DNA of 64,000 nt from Sporichthyaceae bacterium. GTDB taxonomy: Bacteria; Actinomycetota; Actinomycetes; Sporichthyales; Sporichthyaceae. The DNA lies in the NCBI GenBank assembly GCA_036269075.1, contig DATASX010000059.1:1-64000 (forward strand), given 5' to 3'. Under the pieces are notes generated by a model. It worked only from the letters and a program-made list of their open reading frames with translations. It searched no databases and had not been told where the DNA came from. Positions 9,757 to 17,864 of the stretch are shown here, piece after piece; the first letter of the stretch is position 1; every line of letters starts with the position of its first letter. The position numbers and the translations under genes are program-made.

Positions 9757-10620
9757 ATGATTCGCGACACCACCACCACGCGGGTGCTGCTGGGCGCACT
9801 GCTGCTCACCACGGTGGGCGCTGCGGTGGTCGACTCACGCTCGAGCTCCGCGGACTCGCCGCTGGCACCGGTACGCACGTTCGCGGCGCGGGTGTTCGGG
9901 CCGGTCGAGTCGGGGGTGGTCTGGGTGGCCGGTCCGGTCGCCGAGACCGTTACCGGGATCGGTCGCGCCCACTCCCGGCAGATCCGGATCGACGCCCTGG
10001 CGGGCCAGAACGCCCGCCTGGCCGCCCAGTTGGCCGCGACGCAGCAGCAGTTGGCCGGCAACGGCGCCCGGAGCGCGCTGGCCGAGGCAGCCCGCACCGC
10101 CGCCGTGAACGTCCGGCCGGCGCACGTGATCGGTGTCGCGCCGGACCGTGGTTACTCGTGGAGCGTGGCGATCGACCTCGGCAGCGACGACGGCGTTGCC
10201 CCGGACACCGCCGTGCTGGACGCGGCCGGATTGGTCGGCCGGGTCACCTCGGTCACCTCGCACACCGCCACCGTGGTGCTGCTGCTCGACCCGATTTCCT
10301 CGGTGGGCGTGCGATCGGCAAGTTCCGGCCAGATCGGGACGCTCACCGGGACCGGTGAGGACCTGTGCCGACTGACGATGTTCGACCCGCACAGCATCCC
10401 GGCGGTGGGCGAGGATCTGCGCACCTTCGGCTCTCGCGACGCCCGGCCGTACACCGCCGGGATACCGGTGGGGAAGGTCGTCTCGGTGACCCCGCGGCCG
10501 GACGGGGTGACGATCCTGGTGCGGCCGTACACCGGCTTCGGCGACCTGGACACGGTCGGCGTGGTCGTGCCCCCGGGCACCAGCCCTTCGAGCGTGACGG
10601 CGGCGGGCCCGACGTCATGA
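9757..10620 (+). CDS. mreC: Rod shape-determining protein MreC
   Basis: A 287-residue protein with one N-terminal membrane anchor (about residues 8-26), a coiled-coil stretch rich in Ala, Gln and Leu (about 75-115), and a periplasm-side double beta-barrel. It links MreB to the wall synthases PBP2 and RodA outside the membrane. The typical MreC segment GVAPDTAVLDAAGLVGRV is visible near residue 147. The Pro/Ser/Thr-rich tail is poorly conserved in the family. It lies 53 nt after mreB. Confidence 0.93.
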   Translation: MIRDTTTTRVLLGALLLTTVGAAVVDSRSSSADSPLAPVRTFAARVFGPVESGVVWVAGPVAETVTGIGRAHSRQIRIDALAGQNARLAAQLAATQQQLAGNGARSALAEAARTAAVNVRPAHVIGVAPDRGYSWSVAIDLGSDDGVAPDTAVLDAAGLVGRVTSVTSHTATVVLLLDPISSVGVRSASSGQIGTLTGTGEDLCRLTMFDPHSIPAVGEDLRTFGSRDARPYTAGIPVGKVVSVTPRPDGVTILVRPYTGFGDLDTVGVVVPPGTSPSSVTAAGPTS

Positions 10621-10648
10621 CCAGGCGTGCGGGAAGCAGGACGAAGCG

Positions 10649-11152
10649 GTGAGCAAGCGCAGTGCGGTGGCCCTGGGCGTGCTGCTGGTGACCGTCGCGA
10701 TGCTGCAGATCTGTCTGCCGGCCGGCGACGGGCGACTGTCGCTGTCCCCGGACCTGGTCCCGGCGCTGGTGTTCTGCGCCGCCGTGGTCGGCGGTTCCCG
10801 GATCGGTACGATCACTGGGTTGGCCTCCGGTGCGGTCCTCGACCTCGCGCCGCCGGCTGATCATCCGCTGGGGCAGTGGGCGCTGGTCCTGGCCGCGTGC
10901 GGGGCCCTGACCGGCGCGGCGCTGCGTGTCGAGCACCACCCGCTGTGGAACCTGGCCGGCGCCGCCGTGATCGGGGTCGTCGCCCAGTTGCTGTTCACCG
11001 GTGTCGGGCTGGCCTTGGGCGACCTGCACGCGCGCACGGACGAGACGGTGCAGGCGATCCCCAACGCAACGGTGTGGACGGTGTGCACGGCGCTGGTGCT
11101 GTTCCCGTTGACCCGTCGGATGATCCGTCCCGCGGTGGAGGCGGTCCGATGA
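10649..11152 (+). CDS. mreD: Rod shape-determining protein MreD
   Basis: A very hydrophobic 167-residue protein with about five membrane segments, as expected for MreD, the integral membrane partner of MreC. Sequence identity in this family is always low, so the call rests on size, hydrophobicity and position between mreC and mrdA. The GTG start at 10649 has only a weak upstream purine tract. The stop overlaps the mrdA ATG (11149-11152). Confidence 0.88.
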   Translation: MSKRSAVALGVLLVTVAMLQICLPAGDGRLSLSPDLVPALVFCAAVVGGSRIGTITGLASGAVLDLAPPADHPLGQWALVLAACGALTGAALRVEHHPLWNLAGAAVIGVVAQLLFTGVGLALGDLHARTDETVQAIPNATVWTVCTALVLFPLTRRMIRPAVEAVR

Positions 11153-13257
11153 GGATTCCCGCGAGCGTGCGCCGAGTCTTCCTGGTCCAGTGCATGCTGC
11201 TGTGCCTGATGCTCGTCCTCGGCGGGCGTCTCTGGTTCCTGCAGGGTCTGCGTTCCGGGCAGTACGTCGCGGCCGCGGACGCCAACACGGTGCGTGAGGT
11301 CGTCGTTCCGGCCGCCCGCGGCCTGATCCTCGACGACATGGGCCGGGTGCTGGTCCGCAACAAGAGCCGGACGCGGATCAGCATCGACCGGTCCTTGCTG
11401 CTCGCGCAGCCCGACCGGGGCGCCAAGACGTTGGACCGACTCGCTGCGGTGCTCTCCGTGCCGGCCGACAAGCTGCGCGCGCAACTGCGGCTGTGCGGCG
11501 CCGGTGTCGGTGCGCCGTGCTGGAGTGGCTCGCCGTACCAGCCGATCCCCGTCGCCGACAACGTCGACCCGAGCACCGCGCTGGCAGTCTCCGAACGCCG
11601 TGAGGACTTCCCGGGGGTCAGCGTCGATCAACTCGCGGTGCGCGACTACCCGGCCCCCTACGGGGTGAACGCCGCCCACATCCTCGGCTACGTCGCGGCC
11701 GCCGACGAGGGGCAGGTCAAGGCGCAGCGCGTGAACGGTGCCGTGGACCCGAAGCTCGGCACCGCCGACCTGGTCGGCCAATCCGGACTGGAACAGCAGT
11801 ACGACTCGGCCCTGCGCGGGCGAGCGGGCGTCTCCCGCATCTCCGTCGACCACCTCGGGCATGTGCTCGGACCGGTGGGGGAAACCCCTGCGGTACCCGG
11901 CGACAACCTGGTCACCACGATCGACTCGAAGGTGCAGGCGCTGGCCGAGCAGCAGTTGGCCGCGGCCATCGACCGCGCCCGCCACGTCGCTGACTACCGC
12001 GGCCGCAAGTACCCGGCCGACTCCGGTGCCGTCGTCGTGCTGGACGTGAACACCGGTGCGGTCGTCGCGATGGCCGGTGCGCCCAGCTACGACCCGTCGG
12101 CCTGGGTCGGCGGGATCTCGCCGGACAACTACACGGAGCTGACCGGCGACTCGGCGAACCAGCCGCTGCTCGACCGGCCGATCGCCGGCGGTGGCGCGCC
12201 CGGCTCGACGTTCAAGGTGATCACCACCGCCGCGGCCCTGAGCGACGGTTACGACCCCGAGAAGCGATGGGAGTGCTCGAGCTCGTTCGGCATCGGGGGC
12301 CGCGCCTTCGGCAACTACGAGGGCGAGGCCTACGGGTTCATCACGATGGCGCGGGCCGTCGAGGTCTCCTGCGACACGGTCTTCTACCGGGTCGCATACG
12401 AGATGTGGCAGAAGGCCGGCGGCAGCAAGCCGGCGCCCGGCGCCGTCGACCCGATCCAGGACATGGCTCACCGGTTCGGCCTGGGCAAGCGCACCGGCAT
12501 CGACCTGCCGGGGGAGTCGCCGGGCCGGATCGTCGACCGCGACTGGAAGCATGCCAACTGGCTGGCGACCCGCGTCGAGACCTGCAAGCGCGCCCTGACC
12601 GGGTACCCGGAGCTCGCGGCCACCGACCCGAAACGGGCCGCCTTCCTCACCGACCTGGCCAAGGAGAACTGCACGGACGGCTACCTCTACCGGGGCGGCG
12701 ACGCGGCGAACCTGGCCATCGGGCAGGGCGACACGGCGGTCACTCCGTTGCAGCTGGCCCGCGTGTACGCGGCGATCGCCAACGGCGGGACGATGTGGCG
12801 CCCGCACGTGGCCAAGGCCGAGCTGAGCCCGACCGGCACGGTGGTCCATCGCTTCGGCCCGGTGTCGGACGGCAAGGTGGGCCTGCCGGACTCGGTGCTG
12901 GACTACATCCGTCAAGCATTGGTCGGGGTCACCACCAAAGGCACCGCCCAGGGCGACTACCACGGCTGGCCCCTGGCGCAGATCCCGGTGGCGGCCAAGA
13001 CCGGCACCGCTGAGCACTTCGGCGAGCAGCCCACCTCCTGGTTCGCGGGCTTCGTCCCGGCCGGTGCGCACCCGCAGTACGCGGTGGTCATGACGGTCTC
13101 GCACGGCGGTACCGGCAGCGGCACCTCCGGCCTGGCCGTGCGCACGATCGAGGCGGCCCTGCTCGGCGTCGGTGAGAAACCCTTTGTTCCCAACGGTCAA
13201 CTGCCCGCCGCGCTGCCGGTCGCGCGTCCTGACGGCAGCTTCCGGGAGCCTCGATGA
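11149..13257 (+). CDS. mrdA: Penicillin-binding protein 2, elongation transpeptidase
   Basis: Class B penicillin-binding protein of 702 residues that cross-links peptidoglycan during elongation, working with the glycosyltransferase RodA encoded next. One N-terminal membrane anchor spans about residues 9-30. The dimerisation domain precedes a transpeptidase domain with all three motifs: STFK at Ser353, SCD at 407-409 and KTG at 617-619. The ATG overlaps the mreD stop. The stop codon is the first triplet of a 17-bp repeat that recurs at the end of gatC. Confidence 0.95.
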   Translation: MRIPASVRRVFLVQCMLLCLMLVLGGRLWFLQGLRSGQYVAAADANTVREVVVPAARGLILDDMGRVLVRNKSRTRISIDRSLLLAQPDRGAKTLDRLAAVLSVPADKLRAQLRLCGAGVGAPCWSGSPYQPIPVADNVDPSTALAVSERREDFPGVSVDQLAVRDYPAPYGVNAAHILGYVAAADEGQVKAQRVNGAVDPKLGTADLVGQSGLEQQYDSALRGRAGVSRISVDHLGHVLGPVGETPAVPGDNLVTTIDSKVQALAEQQLAAAIDRARHVADYRGRKYPADSGAVVVLDVNTGAVVAMAGAPSYDPSAWVGGISPDNYTELTGDSANQPLLDRPIAGGGAPGSTFKVITTAAALSDGYDPEKRWECSSSFGIGGRAFGNYEGEAYGFITMARAVEVSCDTVFYRVAYEMWQKAGGSKPAPGAVDPIQDMAHRFGLGKRTGIDLPGESPGRIVDRDWKHANWLATRVETCKRALTGYPELAATDPKRAAFLTDLAKENCTDGYLYRGGDAANLAIGQGDTAVTPLQLARVYAAIANGGTMWRPHVAKAELSPTGTVVHRFGPVSDGKVGLPDSVLDYIRQALVGVTTKGTAQGDYHGWPLAQIPVAAKTGTAEHFGEQPTSWFAGFVPAGAHPQYAVVMTVSHGGTGSGTSGLAVRTIEAALLGVGEKPFVPNGQLPAALPVARPDGSFREPR

Positions 13258-13271
13258 GCGAGCTTGCGAGC
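13255..13271 (+). repeat. 17-bp repeat starting at the mrdA stop codon
   Basis: TGAGCGAGCTTGCGAGC begins with the mrdA TGA. The identical 17 bp occurs at 35554-35570, again beginning with a stop codon (gatC), and in both places CAATG follows a few bases later. A diverged relative follows the gatA stop at 37121. Confidence 0.9.
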
Positions 13272-13300
13272 TCATCAATGAGCACTGCGCGGCCGCGCCT

Positions 13301-14518
13301 ATGAGCGTCTTACGGCCTGCTCCGATGGCCTTGGCGCCGGTCGGCGTCGGGGCTGCCCGGCGCGCCCGGACGGTGGTCCGCCGACTGTCCCGACTCGATC
13401 CGGTGCTGTGCCTGACCACGATCGGCTTGACCGCGTTCGGCTCGACCCTGGTGTGGGCCGCGACGCGGGCACGCGCCGGGGACGGCGGCGGCAGCAGTTC
13501 GCTGATGGCCCGTCACCTGCTGTTCGCAGCGGTGGGTCTGGTCGTCGCGCTGGTGGTCGCGACCGTGGACCACCGTCGACTGCGCGTGCTCGCCCCGGCC
13601 GTGTACCTGGCGGCCGGCGCCGGCCTGCTGCTGGTGCTGACGCCGTTGGGCGCGACTGTGAACGGCTCGCACTCCTGGATCCGCTTCGGCGGCCTCTCGG
13701 CCCAACCGTTGGAGTTCGCCAAGCTCGCGATCGTGCTCGGCCTGGCGCTGCTGCTGGCCGAGCGCCGGGAGAGTCGGGGCACGGCCCGTTCCGGCGCCCG
13801 GGCGACCAACGCGGAGGTCCTGCTCGCGCTGGCGGTCACCGCCGTCCCGGTCGCGCTGGTGCTGTTCCAACGGGACCTCGGCTCGGTGCTGGTCATGCTG
13901 GTCACGGTGGCCGGGATGCTGGTCGTGGCGGCGGTCCCGCTGCGGTGGATCCTCGGCCTGGCCACAACTGCCGCCGTCGGCGTCGTGGTCGTCGTGCAGG
14001 CGCACCTGCTCAGCCAGTACCAGATCGACCGATTCGCCGCGCTGGCCGACCCGAACCTTGACCCGTCCGGCATCGGCTACAACGCACACCAGGCACGCAT
14101 CGCGATCGCCTCGGGCGGGTTGACCGGAGCCGGCCTGTTCCACGGCACCCAGACCGTGGGTCAGTTCGTGCCCGAGCAGCACACGGACTTCATCTTCACC
14201 GTCGCCGGGGAGCAGTTCGGGTTGCTCGGCTCCGGTGCGGTGGTGCTGGCCTTCGCGGTCCTGCTGTGGCGTGGCTGCTCGATCGCGCGGGCCGCCACGG
14301 ACCTGTTCGGGTCGCTGGTCGCCACCGGGGTGGTCTGTTGGCTGGGCTTCCAGGCGTTCGAGAACATGGGCATGGCGACCGGAATCATGCCGGTGGCCGG
14401 CCTGCCGCTGCCGTTCCTGTCCTACGGGGGCAGCGCGATGGTCGCGAACCTGGTGGCGATCGGACTGCTGTTGAACGTGGATGCGCAACGCCGTAACCCC
14501 GTCGGACCGCGCGGATGA
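13301..14518 (+). CDS. rodA: Peptidoglycan glycosyltransferase RodA (SEDS family)
   Basis: SEDS-family membrane enzyme of 405 residues that polymerises lipid II into glycan strands for elongation, paired with the PBP2 encoded just upstream. About ten membrane segments are visible, with conserved motifs GSHSWIRFGGLSAQPLEFAKLA near the middle and the C-terminal GLPLPFLSYGGSAMV. The ATG at 13301 was chosen because upstream in-frame starts would overlap the mrdA end; its ribosome site is weak. The stop overlaps the next gene by ATGA. Confidence 0.92.
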   Translation: MSVLRPAPMALAPVGVGAARRARTVVRRLSRLDPVLCLTTIGLTAFGSTLVWAATRARAGDGGGSSSLMARHLLFAAVGLVVALVVATVDHRRLRVLAPAVYLAAGAGLLLVLTPLGATVNGSHSWIRFGGLSAQPLEFAKLAIVLGLALLLAERRESRGTARSGARATNAEVLLALAVTAVPVALVLFQRDLGSVLVMLVTVAGMLVVAAVPLRWILGLATTAAVGVVVVVQAHLLSQYQIDRFAALADPNLDPSGIGYNAHQARIAIASGGLTGAGLFHGTQTVGQFVPEQHTDFIFTVAGEQFGLLGSGAVVLAFAVLLWRGCSIARAATDLFGSLVATGVVCWLGFQAFENMGMATGIMPVAGLPLPFLSYGGSAMVANLVAIGLLLNVDAQRRNPVGPRG

Positions 14519-15279
14519 GCGAGGTGCTCCGCTTCCGCGGCGCCCGAGGCACGGATCTGACGTACCGTCAGATGGGCGCCGGGCGGCCGTTGATCCTGCT
14601 GCACGGGTATTTCTCGAACGCCGAGGTGAACTGGCTGAAGTACGGTCATGCCGCGGCGCTGGCTGCGGCCGGGCACCTGCTGGTGCTGCCTGATCTGCGA
14701 GGCCATGGCGACAGCGCCAAGTCGCACGACCCCGCCGATTACCCGCCGGACGTGCTGGCCGAGGACGGTCTGGCGCTGCTTTCGCACCTCGGTCTCGACC
14801 CGGGGGACCCGAAGGCCTATGACCTCGGCGGATACTCGCTGGGGGCACGCACCACGATCCGGATGATGGTCCGCGGGGCCCGGCCCGGCCGCGCGGTCCT
14901 CGCCGGGATGGGTTTGTCCGGGCTGACCGCGGCCACCGTCCGCAGTGCGCACTTCCGCGATGTGCTCACCAACCTCGGCTCGCACCCGCCCCGTTCGGCG
15001 GCCTGGATGGCCGAGGCATTCCTGCGCACCACCGGCGGCGACCCGACGGCCCTGCTCCTGCTGCTGGACAGCTTCGTCGACACCAGTTCGGCCGAACTGG
15101 CGGCTATCACCGTGCCGACCGCCGTGGTGCTCGGCTCCGAGGACGACGACAACGGCTCCGGGCCGGAATTGGCCGCGGCCCTGGGCTCCGGCCTGAGCAT
15201 CAGCGTCCCGGGCAACCATATGAGCGCGGTGACCAAGCCCGAACTCGCCGCGGCCTTCGTGGGCTTCTTGGCCCCCTAG
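14515..15279 (+). CDS. Alpha/beta hydrolase
   Basis: A 254-residue alpha/beta-hydrolase fold protein. The oxyanion-hole region LLHGYFSNAE is near residue 24, the nucleophile Ser lies in GYSLGA near residue 105, and the catalytic His is in GNHMSAV near residue 237. The substrate cannot be predicted; esterase, lactonase or thioesterase are possible. It overlaps the rodA stop by 4 bp, so it is co-translated with the wall operon, but a wall role is only inferred from position. It ends at a palindromic terminator shared with the convergent methyltransferase gene. Confidence 0.82.
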   Translation: MSEVLRFRGARGTDLTYRQMGAGRPLILLHGYFSNAEVNWLKYGHAAALAAAGHLLVLPDLRGHGDSAKSHDPADYPPDVLAEDGLALLSHLGLDPGDPKAYDLGGYSLGARTTIRMMVRGARPGRAVLAGMGLSGLTAATVRSAHFRDVLTNLGSHPPRSAAWMAEAFLRTTGGDPTALLLLLDSFVDTSSAELAAITVPTAVVLGSEDDDNGSGPELAAALGSGLSISVPGNHMSAVTKPELAAAFVGFLAP

Positions 15280-15299
15280 CACACGTACTACCTGCCACG

Positions 15300-15317
15300 C
15301 CGATCATCGATGATCGG
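15300..15317. terminator. Bidirectional terminator between convergent genes
   Basis: CCGATCATCGATGATCGG is an 18-bp perfect palindrome in the 42-bp gap between the hydrolase and the convergent DNA methyltransferase, followed by GGTTT on the plus strand. Confidence 0.6.
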
Positions 15318-15321
15318 GGTT

Positions 15322-16167
15322 TCAGAGGGTGCGGAACTCCGGGGGAGGACTACCCAACCGGGCGCGCATCGTTTCGATCGCGTCCGGGTGCGAGTCGACC
15401 AGCAGGTAACGGCGGCCCAGGTCGCGGGCCACGGCGCCGAGGGTGCCGGAGCCGGCGAAGAAGTCGGCGACCCGGTCGCCCGGGCGGGAACTGGCGGCAA
15501 CCATCCGGCGAACGATGCCCATCGGCTTCTGCGTCGGGTAGCCGGTCTTCTCCTTACCGGTCGGCGAGACGATCGTGTGCCACCACACGTCGGTGGGCAG
15601 CTTGCCGCGCGCGACCTTCTCCGGCGTCACCAGACCGGGGGCCATGTACGGTTCGCGGTCGACCTCGGCGGAGTCGAAGTGGTAGCGCGTCGGGTCCTTC
15701 ACGTACACCAGGATGTTGTCGTGCTTGGTGGGCCACCGGTCCTTCGCGCGAGCGCCGTAGTCGTAGGCCCAGATGATCTCGTTGAGGAAGCACTCCCGGC
15801 CGAACAAGGCGTCCAGGGCGACCTTCGCGTAGTGCACCTCGCGGTAGTCCAGGTGCAGGTAAAGGGTTCCGTCGTCGGCGAGCACCCGCTGGACCTGCTC
15901 CAGACGGGGCGTCAGAAACGCCCAGTAGTCGTCGAAGACGTCGTCGTAGGAGCGCAGGGTGGCCCTCGTCTGCTCGTACGTGTGGCCGCCGAATCCGACG
16001 CGAGTGCCGGTGGCCGAACGCACCGTCCGCAGGCCGACCCGCTTCTGTGCCCGGCCGGTGTTGAACGGTGGGTCGAGGTAGACCACGGTCACGCACCCGT
16101 CGGGCAAGGCTTCGAGCACGCGCAGGTTGTCGGCGTGGACGACCAGGTCGCGGTCCGGGTGCAGCAC
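15322..16167 (-). CDS. Site-specific DNA methyltransferase (N6-adenine or N4-cytosine)
   Basis: A 281-residue amino-methyltransferase. Catalytic motif IV DPPF (YLDPPFNTG, about 31-39) precedes SAM motif I FAGSGT (about 243-248), the beta-class order. The middle holds YGARAKDRWPTKHDNILVYV and a TQKP motif, as in DNA-specific members. No restriction endonuclease is nearby, so it is an orphan methylase that could mark sites for regulation or replication. It lies 10 bp downstream of the ECF sigma gene on the same strand and is probably in that operon. The GTG start at 16167 gives the expected MLHPDRDLVVHADNL-type beginning. Confidence 0.85.
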   Translation of the reverse strand: MLHPDRDLVVHADNLRVLEALPDGCVTVVYLDPPFNTGRAQKRVGLRTVRSATGTRVGFGGHTYEQTRATLRSYDDVFDDYWAFLTPRLEQVQRVLADDGTLYLHLDYREVHYAKVALDALFGRECFLNEIIWAYDYGARAKDRWPTKHDNILVYVKDPTRYHFDSAEVDREPYMAPGLVTPEKVARGKLPTDVWWHTIVSPTGKEKTGYPTQKPMGIVRRMVAASSRPGDRVADFFAGSGTLGAVARDLGRRYLLVDSHPDAIETMRARLGSPPPEFRTL

Positions 16168-16177
16168 GCCATCATGC

Positions 16178-17404
16178 TTACAGGGCCAGCGCCGCCCGAC
16201 GCCCCGTCAGGTGCGCGTGTTCCAGGTCGTTCTCGGTGAGCTGCAACGCCCGACCGAAGCACTCGTCGGCCTCGGCCGTCCGCCGGGCCCGCGTCAGCAG
16301 TTCGGCGCGGGCCACCCAATAGGGTTGGTAGTCGCTCAGCTCGAGGCCCTCCAGCTCCGCCAGCGCGATCTCCGGCGACGCGATCTGAGCCAGCGCGACC
16401 GCCCGGTTCACCGCGACCACCGGGGTCGGCGCCACTGCCAGCCACTGGTCGTAGAGCGCCAGGATCTGCGTCCAGTCGGTGTCCTGGGCCCGGGCGGCGT
16501 CGGAATGGACGGCGTTGATCGCGGCCTGGAACTGATACGGCCCCGGGGCGCCGCGGCGCAGGCAGGCCCGCACCAACTCGTGCCCCTCGGCGATGAGGGC
16601 GCGGTTCCACCGGCAGCGGTCCTGGTCCGGCAGCAGCACCAGCCGCCCGGCCGAGTCGACCCGTGTCCCCCGCCGGGACTCCGACAGCAACAACAGCGCC
16701 AGCAGCCCGAGGGCCTCCGGTTCATCGGGCATCAACTCGACCAGCAGTCGAGCCAGCCGGACGGCCTCCGAGCACAGGTCGCCGCGGCTCAATTGCGAGC
16801 CCACCGCGACGTGCCCACTGGTGTAGACCAGATACACCACCGCCAGAACCGCACCGAGTCGCCCAGGCAGGTCCGCGTCCGCGGGGACGCGGTACGGGAT
16901 GTTGGCGTCGCGGATCTTGCGCTTGGCCCGCACGATCCGCTGGGCCAGGGTCGCCTCGGGGACCAGGAAGGCGCGGGCGATCTCGGTGGTGTCCAGCCCG
17001 CCGAGCAGGCGCAGCGTCAACGCCACCTGCGACTCGGCGGCCAGTGCCGGGTGGCAGCAGGTGAACAGCATCCGCAGTCGGTCGTCGCGCACCGGACCCA
17101 CCTCTCGCGTCGATTCGTCGGGCTCGGCCGGCAGCAGTGCCTCGGCGTGCCGGGCCTCGCGGGTGGCCTCCCGGCGCAATCGGTCGATTGCCCGGCGCCG
17201 CGCGGTGGTCATGATCCAGCCGCCCGGGTTGGGCGGGGGAGCGTCCGGGTCCCACCGCTCCAGGGCGACCACGAACGCGTCGGCCACGGCCTCCTCGGCC
17301 AGCGTGATGTCGCCGAGGAGGCGGGTCAGCGTCGAGACGCACTTGCCGTACTCGTCGCGGAAAACCCCAGCTACGAAGGACTCTGACGAACAGTCAGGAG
17401 TCAC
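16178..17404 (-). CDS. RNA polymerase ECF sigma factor, ECF42 type with C-terminal extension
   Basis: A 408-residue sigma factor. The first roughly 180 residues hold region 2 (LAEEAVADAFVVALERW, PGGWIMTTARRRAIDRLRRE) and region 4 (LDTTEIARAFLVPEATLAQRIVRAKRKI). The remaining 220 residues form the tetratricopeptide-like extension (DUF6596) that distinguishes ECF42 from short ECF factors. These factors are encoded beside DGPF/YCII proteins rather than anti-sigma factors, exactly as here: the partner gene overlaps its start by 11 bp. The activating signal is unknown. The GTG at 17404 was chosen for this coupling. Confidence 0.92.
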   Translation of the reverse strand: MTPDCSSESFVAGVFRDEYGKCVSTLTRLLGDITLAEEAVADAFVVALERWDPDAPPPNPGGWIMTTARRRAIDRLRREATREARHAEALLPAEPDESTREVGPVRDDRLRMLFTCCHPALAAESQVALTLRLLGGLDTTEIARAFLVPEATLAQRIVRAKRKIRDANIPYRVPADADLPGRLGAVLAVVYLVYTSGHVAVGSQLSRGDLCSEAVRLARLLVELMPDEPEALGLLALLLLSESRRGTRVDSAGRLVLLPDQDRCRWNRALIAEGHELVRACLRRGAPGPYQFQAAINAVHSDAARAQDTDWTQILALYDQWLAVAPTPVVAVNRAVALAQIASPEIALAELEGLELSDYQPYWVARAELLTRARRTAEADECFGRALQLTENDLEHAHLTGRRAALAL

Positions 17405-17750
17405 CGGGCTCGTCCTGGAACGGACGCACCTCGACCGGCAGTCGGCACGCGACCGTGGCCCGGGCGGCCAGCGCGAGCGCGGCGTCGAGGTCGGCGAGGT
17501 TCACGATCCAGAAGCCGCCGATCATCTCCTTGGTCTCGACGAACGGGCCGTCGGTCGTGGTCACCTTGCCGTCGACCGAGCGCAGAACAGTCGCCGTGGT
17601 CGGCGGATGCAGGCCACCGCCGAACACCCATTGGCCCGCGTCCTGGATCTCCTTGTTGAGCGCGCCGACGTCGGCGTAGATCTGTTGCATCTCGGAGTCC
17701 GCCGGGGCGTAGTCGCCGGAGTGCCACACCGACATCAGGTACTGGGTCAT
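17394..17750 (-). CDS. DGPF/YCII domain protein paired with the ECF42 sigma factor
   Basis: A 118-residue YCII-related protein with the signature DGPFVETKE around residues 67-75 and the N-terminal MTQYLMSVWHSGD typical of the family. The ATG at 17750 has AGGAG 6 nt upstream. It overlaps the sigma gene and is therefore co-translated with it. DGPF proteins are thought to supply the input or be targets of ECF42 factors; the biochemical activity is not established. A perfect CRP-type palindrome (17843-17864) lies about 95 bp upstream of the start. Confidence 0.9.
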   Translation of the reverse strand: MTQYLMSVWHSGDYAPADSEMQQIYADVGALNKEIQDAGQWVFGGGLHPPTTATVLRSVDGKVTTTDGPFVETKEMIGGFWIVNLADLDAALALAARATVACRLPVEVRPFQDEPGDS

Positions 17751-17842
17751 CGAGTCTCCTAGGTAGCCGGGTCGGCGTCGCGCCGACCGTCACCCTCTCC
17801 ACGAACTCACCGGCCCGGAATCGACACGCTCCACGAGGGAGT

Positions 17843-17864
17843 TGATGTGACCTGGGTCACATCA
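17843..17864. promoter_or_regulatory. Perfect palindrome matching the CRP/FNR-family consensus
   Basis: Ten-base arms TGATGTGACC and GGTCACATCA with a 2-nt centre contain TGTGACCTGGGTCACA, an exact TGTGA-N6-TCACA. It overlaps the stop codon of the acyl-CoA ligase (17862-17864) and lies about 95 bp upstream of the DGPF-sigma operon, a plausible activator position. It could also act as a terminator hairpin for the ligase transcript. Confidence 0.6.

Noticed and set aside
10861-13419. Minus-strand frame of about 850 codons opposite mrdA
   Set aside because: Mirror of a GC-rich coding frame; no recognisable domain, while the plus strand encodes a complete PBP2.
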